A DNA stretch of 64,000 nt from Zafaria cholistanensis (GTDB taxonomy: Bacteria; Actinomycetota; Actinomycetes; Actinomycetales; Micrococcaceae). Every line of letters begins with the position of its first letter. Positions within the stretch are counted from its first letter, which is position 1. The DNA lies in assembly GCF_008580665.1 (NCBI RefSeq), contig NZ_BKDJ01000014.1:25259-89258 (forward strand), written 5' to 3'. The translations under genes and the position numbers were made by a program. Shown here in pieces: positions 20,303-28,649 of the stretch. Under the pieces are notes generated by a model. It did no database searches, was not told the DNA's origin, and worked only from the letters and a program-made list of their open reading frames with translations.

Positions 20303-21440
20303 TTAGTTCTCCTGCCTGGCCGGGCGTTCATCCGGGACTCCTGCGGCCGGAGGCGTCGAAGCGCCCCCTCGCCCAAAAGCACGCTCCCCCGCCAACAGGT
20401 ACCGCCCAAGGTGGTCCTCTTCGCGATGGATGCGGGATCCGCGTCAAGTCCTACCGCCAAAGGTAGGCCGCGGGCGCCGCGGCCGCCATGGCTGGGCGGC
20501 CACGAAAAGGAACCGGCCCGCCCGGCGGCCCCGGCCACGGAAGAACGGCGGTTGTTTCTTCCCCCAAGAGGCGTCCGGCCCGACTCCCCAGGCAGGCGCG
20601 GTGCGTCTCGGAGGCATGGAGCCGCCGGGATGGGTTTCGGTTCATGCCTGACCCCACGATGCGCTGCCACGCCCCGTTCACGCCCGGGTCCGGGTCGCGG
20701 GGACATCCCCGGGCGCAGTCCGGGTCCGCACAAGACGCCGAAGACGGACGGCTCCGTGTTCCCTGCCCTGCCCTGCCAGGCAGCAGGCCCTGCATCCCGC
20801 CTCATTTTTGGGGGGCATCGTCTGGAACGCCTCCAGCGCATCCCCGCGGAAAGGACCTCCCGGAACGGTTGGTGGAACCGGGACGCCGGACCGGGACCTT
20901 TGACCCGCAGGTCCGCCCGGGCGGTAGTTGGGTACCGGTCCTTGGCCGGTCCGTGCCCGACGCATGCCCCGCGCTGCCCAGGACCCCGGCACACAGGAGA
21001 AAGGGCCCCCACGCACGGCCTCTAGGACAGACGCCGGAAATGCCCCGGCCCGACCTTTACATGGATCGGCAACGCCATCTGGATAGGGATAATGCCAACG
21101 GGATCATCGAGCAGATCATTGATCGAGGTCTGCCCCTCCAGCTCGCCAGCCTTATCTGCATCCATAAACCGACTATAGGCAGGGCTCAGCGTTCAGGACC
21201 TCCAGACACGACTGCACAGATCTGATTCTGGAGCGCCTGATTCCGAAGCGCCACCATGGCTCTCAAGGCAGGTCGGCCGAATCCGAACGGGCCCACGGCG
21301 GTCCCGCATTCCAAGGATGGCGAGGCACATATGTCAAGACAATGCGCCTGTGCCAGGTACTGGCGTGCCGGCCGTTGTGAATTGGGGAGGGTGAGCGGCG
21401 GCGTTTCTGCGGCCGGGCCAAAGAGGTGTGTTCGGGCGGG
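20303..21440. other. 1.1-kb stretch without a confident gene
   Basis: Open frames exist on both strands (up to 281 codons), but their translations are Arg/Pro/Gly-rich with no domain, as expected from GC-rich non-coding DNA. The last 200 bp have lower GC and may hold a small minus-strand ORF (21022-21165). The stretch marks the border between core genes and the LacI/Nramp unit. Confidence 0.55.
21022..21165 (-). CDS. Possible small ORF, 47 residues
   Basis: This frame gives MDADKAGELEGQTSINDLL followed by a proline/isoleucine-rich middle, an acidic protein unlike the Arg-rich shadow frames around it. No ribosome-binding site is visible and no family was recognised. It may be a remnant of a larger gene. 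Low confidence. Confidence 0.25.
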   Translation of the reverse strand: MDADKAGELEGQTSINDLLDDPVGIIPIQMALPIHVKVGPGHFRRLS

Positions 21441-22454
21441 CTACCTGCGGGGGGCGCCGCTTGAGGCCCGGGGGATGAGGGTGGGCAGAGCGCGGGTGAG
21501 GCGTTCGCTGTTTTCGGGTTCCAGCAGCATTCGCAGGGCCGAGTCGGCGACTTGGTCGAAGGGGACCCGCACCGAGGTCAGCGGCACGGGCAGCAGCGAG
21601 GCGAGGGGGATGTCGTTGTAGCCGACCAGGGCCAGGTCCGGACCGATGGCCAGTCTGGCCCTCTGGGCTGCGGCGATGATACCGAGGGCGAGGTTGTCGT
21701 TGGCGGCGAAGACGGCGGTGGGCCGGTCGGCGGTCCCGAGGAGCTCATTGCCGGCTTCGGCGCCGTGTTCGATCCGGTATCCGCGCCCGATGACGCGGTG
21801 GGCGGGCAGTTCGAGGCCGGCTTCGGCCAGAGCGCGGCGGGCACCGGCCAGCCGGTCCCGGGCGGTGGACGCGAAATCGGGGCCGGTGACTACGGCGATG
21901 TCGCGGTGCCCGAGGTCGATGAGGTGTCGGACAGCGAGGTAGCCGCCGGTTTCATCGTCGCCGAGAGCCGAGGGGCTGGTTCCGTCGGTGCGCAGTACGA
22001 GCGCGTGGGGCACATCCCGCTCGCGCAGCGAGGCCGGGAGGGTGTCGTCGAGGCGGGCGGAGGCGAGGATCAGGCCGTCCACGTTGCGGTCCAGCAGAGT
22101 CTCGGCGGCCTTGCGCTCATCGTTCGGGTCATCGCCGCCGGTGGCGACCACCGCGAAATGTCCGCGGGCGCGGGCCGCGCGCTCCAGGGCTTCGAACATC
22201 AAGGCCATGACCGTGTCGCTCAGCCGGGGCACCAGGACCCCGATGGTGCCGGTGGACCCCTTGCGCAGTCCTGCAGCGGAGAGGTTGCGGCGGTAGCCCA
22301 GTTCCTCTGCGGTCCGCTTGACCCGGGCGGCAGTCGCGGACTTCGTGGGCGTGCTGCGCGGATCCAGGACACGGCTGACCGTGGAGATGCTGACTCCGCT
22401 CGCCTCGGCCACGTCGCGCAGCGTCACCGTGCGCCGCGCCTCTGTCGTCTCCAT
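21441..22454 (-). CDS. LacI-family transcriptional repressor
   Basis: This 337-residue regulator has an N-terminal helix-turn-helix (VTLRDVAEASGVSISTVSRVL) with the hinge helix, then a periplasmic-binding-protein-like sensor (about 65-335; GTIGVLVPRL, NVDGLILAS, AVFAANDNLALG). The start follows AGGGGAA. It is divergent from the aldolase gene, whose promoter region carries a matching palindrome, so it probably represses that operon and responds to a compound related to its substrate. Confidence 0.95.
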   Translation of the reverse strand: METTEARRTVTLRDVAEASGVSISTVSRVLDPRSTPTKSATAARVKRTAEELGYRRNLSAAGLRKGSTGTIGVLVPRLSDTVMALMFEALERAARARGHFAVVATGGDDPNDERKAAETLLDRNVDGLILASARLDDTLPASLRERDVPHALVLRTDGTSPSALGDDETGGYLAVRHLIDLGHRDIAVVTGPDFASTARDRLAGARRALAEAGLELPAHRVIGRGYRIEHGAEAGNELLGTADRPTAVFAANDNLALGIIAAAQRARLAIGPDLALVGYNDIPLASLLPVPLTSVRVPFDQVADSALRMLLEPENSERLTRALPTLIPRASSGAPRR

Positions 22455-22537
22455 GGTTCCCCTGTCTTTCCGGTGTCTCATGACCAGTCTAGGCGGGGCC
22501 CGAACGGGCGCCGCGTGGCCCACGCCACAATTGCCTA

Positions 22538-22566
22538 TTGACAGTGTGCTGCAGCTCACGCAGAAT
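22538..22566 (+). promoter_or_regulatory. Sigma-70-type promoter of the aldolase-Nramp unit
   Basis: A perfect -35 hexamer TTGACA and a -10 hexamer CAGAAT are separated by 17 bp. The LacI-type operator begins 3 bp after the -10, so bound repressor would cover the transcription start. Confidence 0.75.
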
Positions 22567-22569
22567 TGA

Positions 22570-22600
22570 AAACGTTCCCGAGAACGTTTGCAGAACGTTT
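22570..22600. promoter_or_regulatory. LacI-family operator (palindrome plus extra half-site)
   Basis: AAACGTTC-CCGA-GAACGTTT is a perfect 8+8 bp inverted repeat (22570-22589). An additional GAACGTTT half-site follows at 22593-22600. The AACGTT arms resemble LacI/GalR-family operators. Position just past the -10 of the promoter supports repression by the divergent LacI gene. Confidence 0.85.
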
Positions 22601-22631
22601 GAAAGACCCCGAACAAGGAAGAAGAAGGATC

Positions 22632-23567
22632 ATGACACTCGACCTCCGAGGCCTCAGCCCCGCACCTGTCACCCCATTCACCGAAGACGGCGCTGTCGAC
22701 TTCGACGCGATCCAGCGTCTGGGTTCGTGGCTCGGATCGATTGACGGCGTGAAGAGCCTCGTCGTCCTGGGGCACGCCGGCGAGGGCACGTTCCTTACCG
22801 AAGAGGAGCAGCTGGACGTCATCCGCGCGTTCGTGGCATCCACTGACGGCCGCGTGCCGGTCGTGGCCGGCATTACGAAGGAGGGCAACAAGACCGCGGC
22901 GCTCGAGGCCAGGAAGGCCGTCGAAGCCGGCGCGTCAGCCGGTCTCGTCTACCCCTCGCACGGGTGGCTGCGCTTCGGTTACCAGAAGGGCGCGCCCCAG
23001 TCGCGCTACCGGGAGATCTACGAAGAGTCCGGTCTGCCGCTGATCCTGTTCCAGTACCCCGACAACACCAAGGCAACGTACGACCTGGAAACCCAGCTGG
23101 AGATTGCGGGCCAGGAAGGCGTCTTCGCCACGAAGAACGGGGTCCGGAACATGCGCCGGTGGTACACCGAGATCCCCGCGCTGCGCGCTGCGCACCCCGA
23201 ACTGCAGGTGCTGTCCTGCCATGACGAGTACCTCCTGCCGACGATGTTCGACGTCGACGGTCTGCTGGTCGGCTACGGCAACATCGCCCCCGAACTGCTC
23301 GTCGAACTGATCGAAGCCGGCAAGGCCCAGGACTACCCGCGTGCCCACGCCATTCATGAGCGGCTGCTCCCGGTGACCAAGAACGTTTACCACCGCGGGT
23401 CCCACATGGAGGGCACCGTCGCCTTGAAGTGGGGCCTTGTGAACCGCGGCATTCTGGACCACGCCACAGTGCGCACCCCGCTCCTGCCCCTGCCCGAGGG
23501 CGCCGATACCGAGATTGCGGAAGCCTTCGCCGCCGCAAACATCGGCAAGGTCACCGTCAACGCCTGA
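22632..23567 (+). CDS. Dihydrodipicolinate synthase/N-acetylneuraminate lyase family aldolase
   Basis: This 311-residue TIM-barrel aldolase has LGHAGEGTFLTEEEQ (the GTTGE-like turn), VAGITKEGN, the FQYPDNTKA tyrosine region and FATKNG with the Schiff-base lysine. It acts on a 2-keto acid. It is unlikely to be DapA itself, since the operon has its own LacI regulator and a transporter, which points to catabolism of an external compound. AAGGAAGAAGGA provides the ribosome-binding site. A hairpin follows the stop and precedes the Nramp-like gene. Confidence 0.85.
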   Translation: MTLDLRGLSPAPVTPFTEDGAVDFDAIQRLGSWLGSIDGVKSLVVLGHAGEGTFLTEEEQLDVIRAFVASTDGRVPVVAGITKEGNKTAALEARKAVEAGASAGLVYPSHGWLRFGYQKGAPQSRYREIYEESGLPLILFQYPDNTKATYDLETQLEIAGQEGVFATKNGVRNMRRWYTEIPALRAAHPELQVLSCHDEYLLPTMFDVDGLLVGYGNIAPELLVELIEAGKAQDYPRAHAIHERLLPVTKNVYHRGSHMEGTVALKWGLVNRGILDHATVRTPLLPLPEGADTEIAEAFAAANIGKVTVNA

Positions 23568-23580
23568 GCGCACCACTGAC

Positions 23581-23623
23581 ACAGAGGGTGGCGGGGGCCC
23601 ACACGGAACCCGCCACCCTCTGT
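23581..23623 (+). terminator. 15-bp hairpin between the aldolase and Nramp-like genes
   Basis: ACAGAGGGTGGCGGG and its exact complement enclose a 13-nt loop. There is no T tract, so it may attenuate rather than end transcription and would lower Nramp-like expression relative to the aldolase. Confidence 0.7.
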
Positions 23624-23740
23624 GGCACCCACCGGCCCCGCGGGCCGACCATGGAACCCAAGCACACGACCTGCATTCTTCACCCCCGGTCATCGACGAC
23701 CCCGCGGCAACGGAGCCGCCGCCTTGAAGGAGGTCTCGCC

Positions 23741-25063
23741 ATGAGCGAGAGCAAGAAGTCACCGTCCAGCCCGCCCCCGCACACCGGCGCGCTCCTCACC
23801 AGCGAAGCGGCCCCCCGGGAAGGAGAGCGCCCCATGGGCCGTATGGATACGACCACCGTACGCCGGTCCTTCTGGTCCCGGCTCGCGCTCATCGGCCCCG
23901 CGTTCGTCGTCGGCGCCTGGCAGTTCGGCCCCGGCAACCTCGCCTCCGCCGTCCAGGCCGGGTCCGCCTACTCCTACACCCTCATCTGGGTCATCGCGGT
24001 CTCCACGATCCTCATGATCTGCTTCGCCGACATGGCCGTGCGCCTGGGCATCGCCACCCCCGTTTCCCTGATCACCTCCATCAAGGAACATCTCGGACGG
24101 CCCACCGGCTACCTCGCGGGCATCGGCGTCTTCCTCATCACCCTCATGTTCTCCGTCGGCAACGCCGTCGGTTCCGGGCTCGGCCTGTCCATGATCTTCG
24201 GCGGCTCCCCCGTGCTCTGGACCATCCTGTGCACCGTTGCGGTGGGCTTCATCCTGCTCTTCAAAAACGTCTACGCCATCATCGAAAAGGTCCTCGTTGC
24301 CATCGTCGCGCTCATGGCCGTCGGCTTCGTCTCCAGCGCCTTCGTCTCCCGCCCCGACTGGGTCCAGTCCGTCGAAGGCCTCGCACCGCAGATCCCCGCC
24401 GGCAGCGAAATCCTCATCGTGGCCCTGGTCGGCACCAACTTCTCCATCAACGCCGCCTTCTACAACGCCTACGGCACCAAGGAACGCCGCCGCACCCGCG
24501 CCGAATACCGCGACGTCACCCTCGTCGACACCGTTCCCGGCATCGTCGCCCCCGGCATCATGACCGCCCTGGTGATCGTCGTCGCCGCCGCCGTTTTGGG
24601 ACGCACCGGCGGGGAAGCCGCCACCATCACCGGCCTCGCGGCGATCTTCGAGCCTCTTGCCGGGCCCGTCGGGTCGTTCCTCTTCGCCCTGGGCCTCTCC
24701 GGCGCCGCGTTCTCCTCCATGATTGCCAACGCCACCGCCGGGGGAACCATGCTCTCCGACGCCCTCGGCAAGGGAGCACGCTCCGGATCCCCCGTCGCCA
24801 AGACCGTCATGGCCGCCATCCTCGCCTTCGGCGTCACCATCACCCTGCTCTTTCAATCCTCCCCGGTGGGGCTGATCATCATCGCCCAATCCCTCACCGT
24901 GCTGGTCGCCCCGGTCCTGGGCATCCTGCTCCTGATCATGAGCAACCGCCGCTCCCTCATGGGAGACCTCCGCAACAAGTGGTGGCACAACCTCCTCGGA
25001 ACCATTGGCCTCATCGCCATCCTCGCCACCTCTGTCCGGCTCATCACCTCCCTCCTCAGCTAG
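23741..25063 (+). CDS. Nramp-like transporter with altered metal site
   Basis: This 440-residue protein has a hydrophilic N-terminus (about 1-45) and about 11 helices of Nramp topology. The canonical TM1 DPGN motif reads GPGN (residues 63-66), so the metal-binding Asp is missing, and the TM6 region (VALVGTNFSINAAFYNAYG) lacks the usual MPH with its metal-binding Met. The protein is otherwise intact and has GAAGGAGGT upstream. Mn2+/Fe2+ transport is therefore doubtful. Together with the aldolase and LacI gene, a different cation or an organic substrate is plausible, by inference. Confidence 0.8.
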   Translation: MSESKKSPSSPPPHTGALLTSEAAPREGERPMGRMDTTTVRRSFWSRLALIGPAFVVGAWQFGPGNLASAVQAGSAYSYTLIWVIAVSTILMICFADMAVRLGIATPVSLITSIKEHLGRPTGYLAGIGVFLITLMFSVGNAVGSGLGLSMIFGGSPVLWTILCTVAVGFILLFKNVYAIIEKVLVAIVALMAVGFVSSAFVSRPDWVQSVEGLAPQIPAGSEILIVALVGTNFSINAAFYNAYGTKERRRTRAEYRDVTLVDTVPGIVAPGIMTALVIVVAAAVLGRTGGEAATITGLAAIFEPLAGPVGSFLFALGLSGAAFSSMIANATAGGTMLSDALGKGARSGSPVAKTVMAAILAFGVTITLLFQSSPVGLIIIAQSLTVLVAPVLGILLLIMSNRRSLMGDLRNKWWHNLLGTIGLIAILATSVRLITSLLS

Positions 25064-25089
25064 ACAGGAACGAACCCCACACCACCCAC

Positions 25090-25131
25090 AGGAGGTGGCG
25101 CCCGCACCCGTCGTGCGGACGCCACCTCCTT
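25090..25131 (+). terminator. Strong hairpin terminator after the Nramp-like gene
   Basis: AGGAGGTGGCG and CGCCACCTCCT (11 bp), followed inward by CCCGCAC/GTGCGG, form a long stem-loop 27 nt after the stop codon. It ends the LacI-regulated unit. The recognisable core ends here; accessory DNA begins. Confidence 0.8.
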
Positions 25132-25292
25132 GACGTACCCCGACACGCATCCCGGCAAAGAAGCCCCTTCAACACACCACTCCCCCGGCCAGGAACCAAA
25201 CACTGGAAACGCCGCCTGTCTGGATACCGGGATTTACGCGGTTACGGCCCGCAAAATGGCCTTCGCAGGAGCGCCGCAACCACTGCAGAGCA

Positions 25293-25310
25293 TGTCTTGT
25301 AACGGGAGGG
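25293..25310. repeat. Half copy of the dispersed 42-bp element (site a)
   Basis: TGTCTTGTAACGGGAGGG matches the first 18 bp of the full element at 26074 at 16 positions, then diverges. It lies in a 300-bp gene-free stretch before a 4-TM gene. Confidence 0.65.
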
Positions 25311-25429
25311 CAGTTTCAGAGGGTGGTCGCAACACCCACTTAACCCGGTGTTGTTGTGCCAGGAAATCGGCCACCTCTCCGATCCTCCTGAAGGTACGGC
25401 GCTCAAGGAGTGACACTGATCTGTTCGAT

Positions 25430-25924
25430 TCAATTTCCGGGCATCAAGGTCATCGAAATCGAGGCTGCCGAGACGACGAAACTCAGGATGCAGATGCAGT
25501 AGATACCGAGGTTCCGGTCTCGTGGCGTGACGGACTTCTTGCGCGGCCACCACAGCAGGAACGCGATGAAAAGCATCAGCGGCGGAAACATCAACAAGGC
25601 CCACGGGTTAAGCAGTATCGCCAGACAGGCTGCAAACCCTGAGACCAGCAGCGCCACGGTGCAGAGGGTCTTGACCGCCTCACCCTGCCGATTCTGCGCC
25701 CTGCCATAGAGCCACCATCGACCGACCTGTAACAACACGGCCGCGCTTAATCCCCCTAACGCCGGAATCCAGAAGCGCTCAGCCGGCGGACTCGAGGCAC
25801 CGTCTGAGGACAGCCAGGGAAAGACGAGTTTGACGGCGCCCGCCATCAGGCCAAAGGCCACAGGGCCCAAGAACGTTATCCAGAAGGTGGCGCGTCGCTC
25901 TTGCGCGCTGCTCTGTTCTTCCAC
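25430..25924 (-). CDS. Four-helix membrane protein of unknown function
   Basis: This 164-residue protein has four hydrophobic helices (about 14-36, 50-68, 84-105 and 108-125, with a last one at 140-160). The loop between helices 3 and 4 is short, and WWPRKKSVTPRDRN forms a basic cytoplasmic segment. No family was recognised. It stands alone between a half copy (25293) and a full copy (26074) of the 42-bp element, as though it were a single-gene module. Confidence 0.6.
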   Translation of the reverse strand: MEEQSSAQERRATFWITFLGPVAFGLMAGAVKLVFPWLSSDGASSPPAERFWIPALGGLSAAVLLQVGRWWLYGRAQNRQGEAVKTLCTVALLVSGFAACLAILLNPWALLMFPPLMLFIAFLLWWPRKKSVTPRDRNLGIYCICILSFVVSAASISMTLMPGN

Positions 25925-26073
25925 GGTCGAACCCTAGCGGAACGTGCTTAGTCACGATCGAGCATCCGCATGCTTTCACTCGCGTCTTACTGCAGACATG
26001 CAACGCGAATGCTCATAACTCCAGACATGAGACTCCTCTGACATATGCAGGACCGAATCGCTGGACCCGCGCT

Positions 26074-26115
26074 TGTCTCGCAACGGGAGGGATGCAAGAC
26101 GCCCTTGTCGAGACA
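26074..26115. repeat. Dispersed 42-bp element, full copy (site b)
   Basis: The element begins TGTCTCGCA, followed by ACGGGAGGGA and TGCAAGACG, a near-perfect inverted repeat around a 10-bp centre. A third arm, TTGTCGAGACA, ends it. A copy with the same length and orientation lies at 37692. The form resembles a binding site of a serine resolvase. Confidence 0.8.
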
Positions 26116-26202
26116 CTCTCCATAGAGTGTGAATCGCGTTCAGCCTTGTGTACCAGCATGGCCCGAAGTCCAAGCTTTCGGCGCCCTAAACCATGCTTCC
26201 AA

Positions 26203-26336
26203 CCGGCAGCATCCTGCCGGTGAAGGATGTAGCGATCCGCTTGAAGATGGCGCGAGAGGAAATTGGCAGTATATTGCCGTCCCCCTTTACGGGCAGGATG
26301 GATGCGGTTAGAGACTGAAGCGGCAAGATCTTGCCG
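26203..26336. promoter_or_regulatory. Three regularly spaced palindromes upstream of hipB
   Basis: CCGGCAGCATCCTGCCGG (26203-26220), GGCAGTATATTGCC (26265-26278) and CGGCAAGATCTTGCCG (26321-26336) share the form GGCA-N6-TGCC. Their centres lie 60 and 57 bp apart, near multiples of the helical repeat. They are probably autoregulatory operators of the hipBA unit, and HipB dimers bind similar spaced palindromes in other bacteria. The consensus itself is read from this sequence. Confidence 0.8.
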
Positions 26337-26350
26337 GGACGGGGTGCGGT

Positions 26351-26548
26351 GTGGGCGATGTCGAGGAGCTGGGAGGGCGTATTCGGGCCGCCCGGAAGGA
26401 GGAGGGACTGACCCAGTAGGACCTGGCCGACCTGGCCGGAATTTTCGAGCGGACAGTCCGGGCCATCGAGACCGGAACCGGCAACCCCGCCCTGGCGGCC
26501 GTGGCCGCGGCGGCCAACGTGCTCGGCCTGCACCTGGTGGCCGAATGA
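26351..26548 (+). pseudogene. hipB-like antitoxin gene with in-frame stop
   Basis: A GTG-initiated frame of 65 codons encodes an XRE-type helix-turn-helix: RIRAARKEEGLTQ, stop, DLADLAGIFERTVRAIE and a C-terminal NVLGLHLVAE. The amber codon TAG (26417-26419) replaces what is normally Gln or Glu after LTQ in the HTH, consistent with a single C-to-T or G-to-T change. The frame is otherwise clean and ends in an ATGA overlap with hipA. Unless the stop is suppressed, no DNA-binding antitoxin is made from it. Confidence 0.85.
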
Positions 26549-27735
26549 GCCCCGACCTGCAGCGGCTGCGGTTCGTGGCCGCGGCCGACGTGTACAAGGC
26601 CGGCCGGCTGGCCGGCCGCATCGAACGCGTCGGGGGCGGGACGGCCTTCACCTACGGCGGGACCTATTTGGCCGGCGGCGGCCAGCGGGTGGCCAGCACC
26701 CTGCCGGTGTCCCCGGAGCCCGTCGTGTCCCCGGCCGGGGCCCTGCCGCCGTTCTTTGCCGGTCTCCTGCCCGAAGGTCACCGTCTGAGCGTGCTTAAGG
26801 ACGCGGTCAAGACCAGCCTGGACGACAAGCTCTCCCTGCTGCTGGCCGTCGGTGCCGACGCGCCCGGGGACGTGCAGGTCGTACCCGCCGGCGAGATCCC
26901 GCTCGAGCCCGAGCCGCTGGCCGATGCCACCGACCCCTCGTGCCTGGACTTCGGCGACCTGGCCCAGGCGGTGGACCTGCACGCCCTGCCGGGGGTGCAG
27001 GACAAGGCCAGCGCCTCCATGCTTAGCGCACCGGTGTCCCTGCGTGGGCACCGGTACATCCTGAAACTGGATCCGCCCCGGCATCGGCACCTGGTCCAGA
27101 ACGAGGCCGCGCACCTGCTCGCGGCCAAGGTACTGAAGATCCCGGTAGCCAAAGCCGCCCTGGTCACCGACCACAACGGGCTGCATGGCCTGCTGGTGGA
27201 ACGCTTCGACCGCCTTTGGGACGGTACCGAATGGCTGCGCCTGCCGCTGGAGGACGCCGCGCAGGTGATGGGCATCCCGCCCGCGGCCAAGTACACCGTG
27301 GACTCCGAAGCCGTGGTGAACGCCCTGGCCGCGGCCAGCAAGGCTCCGGCCGTTGCCGCACGCAACCTGTACCTGCAGTTCGTCTTCGCCTGGCTGACCG
27401 GCAACGGTGACCTGCACGCCAAGAACGTCTCCGTCCTCGGCGGCCGCCCCGCAGGACCGGTCATCGCCCCGGTGCACGACGTGCCCTGCACCCTGCTCTA
27501 CGGCGACGACACCCTGGCCCTGCCCGTGGACGGGAAACTGAAGAACCTCCGGGCCCGCCACTGGGCAGCCTTCGCCCACAGCATTGGACTGCCCCAACGC
27601 GCCGCACTGGCCGCCAACATACTGGCCCTGAAAGCCGCCGCCTTCATAGACCTCACGGCGTTGCCACTCACCGGCTCCCCTCTGAGCGGGACCGAACGCG
27701 AACTGCGCTTCCGCCGCACCCAACTTGAGCCCTGA
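26545..27735 (+). CDS. HipA-family serine/threonine kinase toxin
   Basis: This 396-residue protein overlaps the hipB frame by ATGA. The HipA N-subdomain (about 1-110; GGTYLAGGGQRV, LPPFFAGLLPEGHRL) is followed by the kinase-like part with the G-loop-like LPGVQDKASASM, the catalytic LTGNGDLHAKN (D289) and the metal-binding Asp in APVHDVPC. The ITPSTHI-type loop that carries the autophosphorylated Ser in E. coli HipA is absent. HipA kinases phosphorylate aminoacyl-tRNA synthetases and cause dormancy. The intact kinase beside a broken antitoxin gene is unexpected. Confidence 0.88.
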   Translation: MSPDLQRLRFVAAADVYKAGRLAGRIERVGGGTAFTYGGTYLAGGGQRVASTLPVSPEPVVSPAGALPPFFAGLLPEGHRLSVLKDAVKTSLDDKLSLLLAVGADAPGDVQVVPAGEIPLEPEPLADATDPSCLDFGDLAQAVDLHALPGVQDKASASMLSAPVSLRGHRYILKLDPPRHRHLVQNEAAHLLAAKVLKIPVAKAALVTDHNGLHGLLVERFDRLWDGTEWLRLPLEDAAQVMGIPPAAKYTVDSEAVVNALAAASKAPAVAARNLYLQFVFAWLTGNGDLHAKNVSVLGGRPAGPVIAPVHDVPCTLLYGDDTLALPVDGKLKNLRARHWAAFAHSIGLPQRAALAANILALKAAAFIDLTALPLTGSPLSGTERELRFRRTQLEP

Positions 27736-27873
27736 CCCGGACGCTTCCCGTGCATCCGGAAGCCCCAAATGCGACGCCCACAGGCCCAGGCCCCGGGAGA
27801 ATTCCACTCCAAGCCCTTTCTCGCAACCAATCCCTGGGAAGCGTCCTCGGCTGACTCCGAGGAACACCAAAAG

Positions 27874-27906
27874 GAGGGCACCGAACACGACGCGTTTGGT
27901 GCCCTC
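27874..27906 (+). terminator. Hairpin terminator downstream of hipA
   Basis: GAGGGCACCGAAC and GTTTGGTGCCCTC pair over 13 positions (one G-T pair). It is about 140 nt after the hipA stop codon and is the only structure seen in the 430-bp gene-free stretch 27736-28166. Confidence 0.65.
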
Positions 27907-28166
27907 TCAGATGGTTTCGATACCTTGCCCCGTGCCCGCAGGTGCACGGCAAAAGCCCACCCGCTCCGCTGCTTTTCCCGCACACAGGTGGACACCGGGA
28001 CCCATCCGAACGGCGCCGCGGCTATCCGATGTCCGTTTGCGGCGCCGGCCCGCCATACAGCGGCCACGGTAGATCATCGCCGCCGCATAGGACGGAGCTT
28101 CCGGACTACCGGCCCACGAGCCCGTGGACACCAGGCATGCAGTCGCCGGCCCTCCGGTTGCAGGGC

Positions 28167-28649
28167 TCAGCTGATGAGGATCTGGGTGGCTTCCTCTTTG
28201 AGCTTGGCGTGGGCCCAGTGCATTTGGCGCAGCGTGTCGGGGTGGCAGCGCTGGGCGACGTCGAGCAGGTCGGTGTGCTTGATGCCCTGGGCTGCCTGAC
28301 CGAGGAGGTCCCAGTCGGCGGAGACGCCGGCGGCTTTCATGTAGATCTCGCGCAGGTCGCGCAACAGCAACAGGGCCGCGTGGGAGCGCCGGCCCAGCAG
28401 TTCCGCCCCCTTTTCGCGGATCCTTTCCGCCCAGGCGCTTTCGCTCTCCGGTTCCGGGTCCAGGTCCAGGCCGTAGTTCCGTCCGATCTCGGCGATCTGG
28501 CGAATGTGCCGGTGGGACCAGCCGGCCAGGTCGCGGCCAAGGTGGTAAATCTCGTGGTCGGCCTTGTGCCGCTCGGAGACCTGGAGCAGTTCCTGCGCCA
28601 GGTCGTTCTCGGCCCGGTGCAGCTCCTCCAGCGCGAGTCCGATCTTCAT
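28167..28649 (-). CDS. Helical protein coupled to a molybdopterin oxidoreductase
   Basis: This 160-residue soluble protein is predicted to be nearly all helix and has many charged residues (MKIGLALEELHRAENDLAQELL, ERHKADHEIYHLGRDLAGW). Several His/Glu pairs are present, but no known metal site was identified. Its ATG overlaps the stop of the upstream oxidoreductase by 4 bp, so translation is coupled and the two proteins should work together, perhaps as a maturation or docking partner. No family was recognised with confidence. Confidence 0.7.
   Translation of the reverse strand: MKIGLALEELHRAENDLAQELLQVSERHKADHEIYHLGRDLAGWSHRHIRQIAEIGRNYGLDLDPEPESESAWAERIREKGAELLGRRSHAALLLLRDLREIYMKAAGVSADWDLLGQAAQGIKHTDLLDVAQRCHPDTLRQMHWAHAKLKEEATQILIS

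Noticed and set aside
20299..21012. 237-codon minus-strand frame and 281-codon plus-strand frame in the same place
   Set aside because: Both are Arg/Pro/Gly-rich, have no ribosome-binding site and no recognisable motif.
23759..25150. 463-codon minus-strand frame opposite the Nramp-like gene
   Set aside because: It is a shadow with an Asp/Gly/Glu-rich composition; the plus-strand frame has clear membrane helices.
28137..28164. Possible further copy of the 42-bp element (CCCTCCGGTTGCAGG)
   Set aside because: Only about 12 bases resemble it and neither inverted arm is complete.
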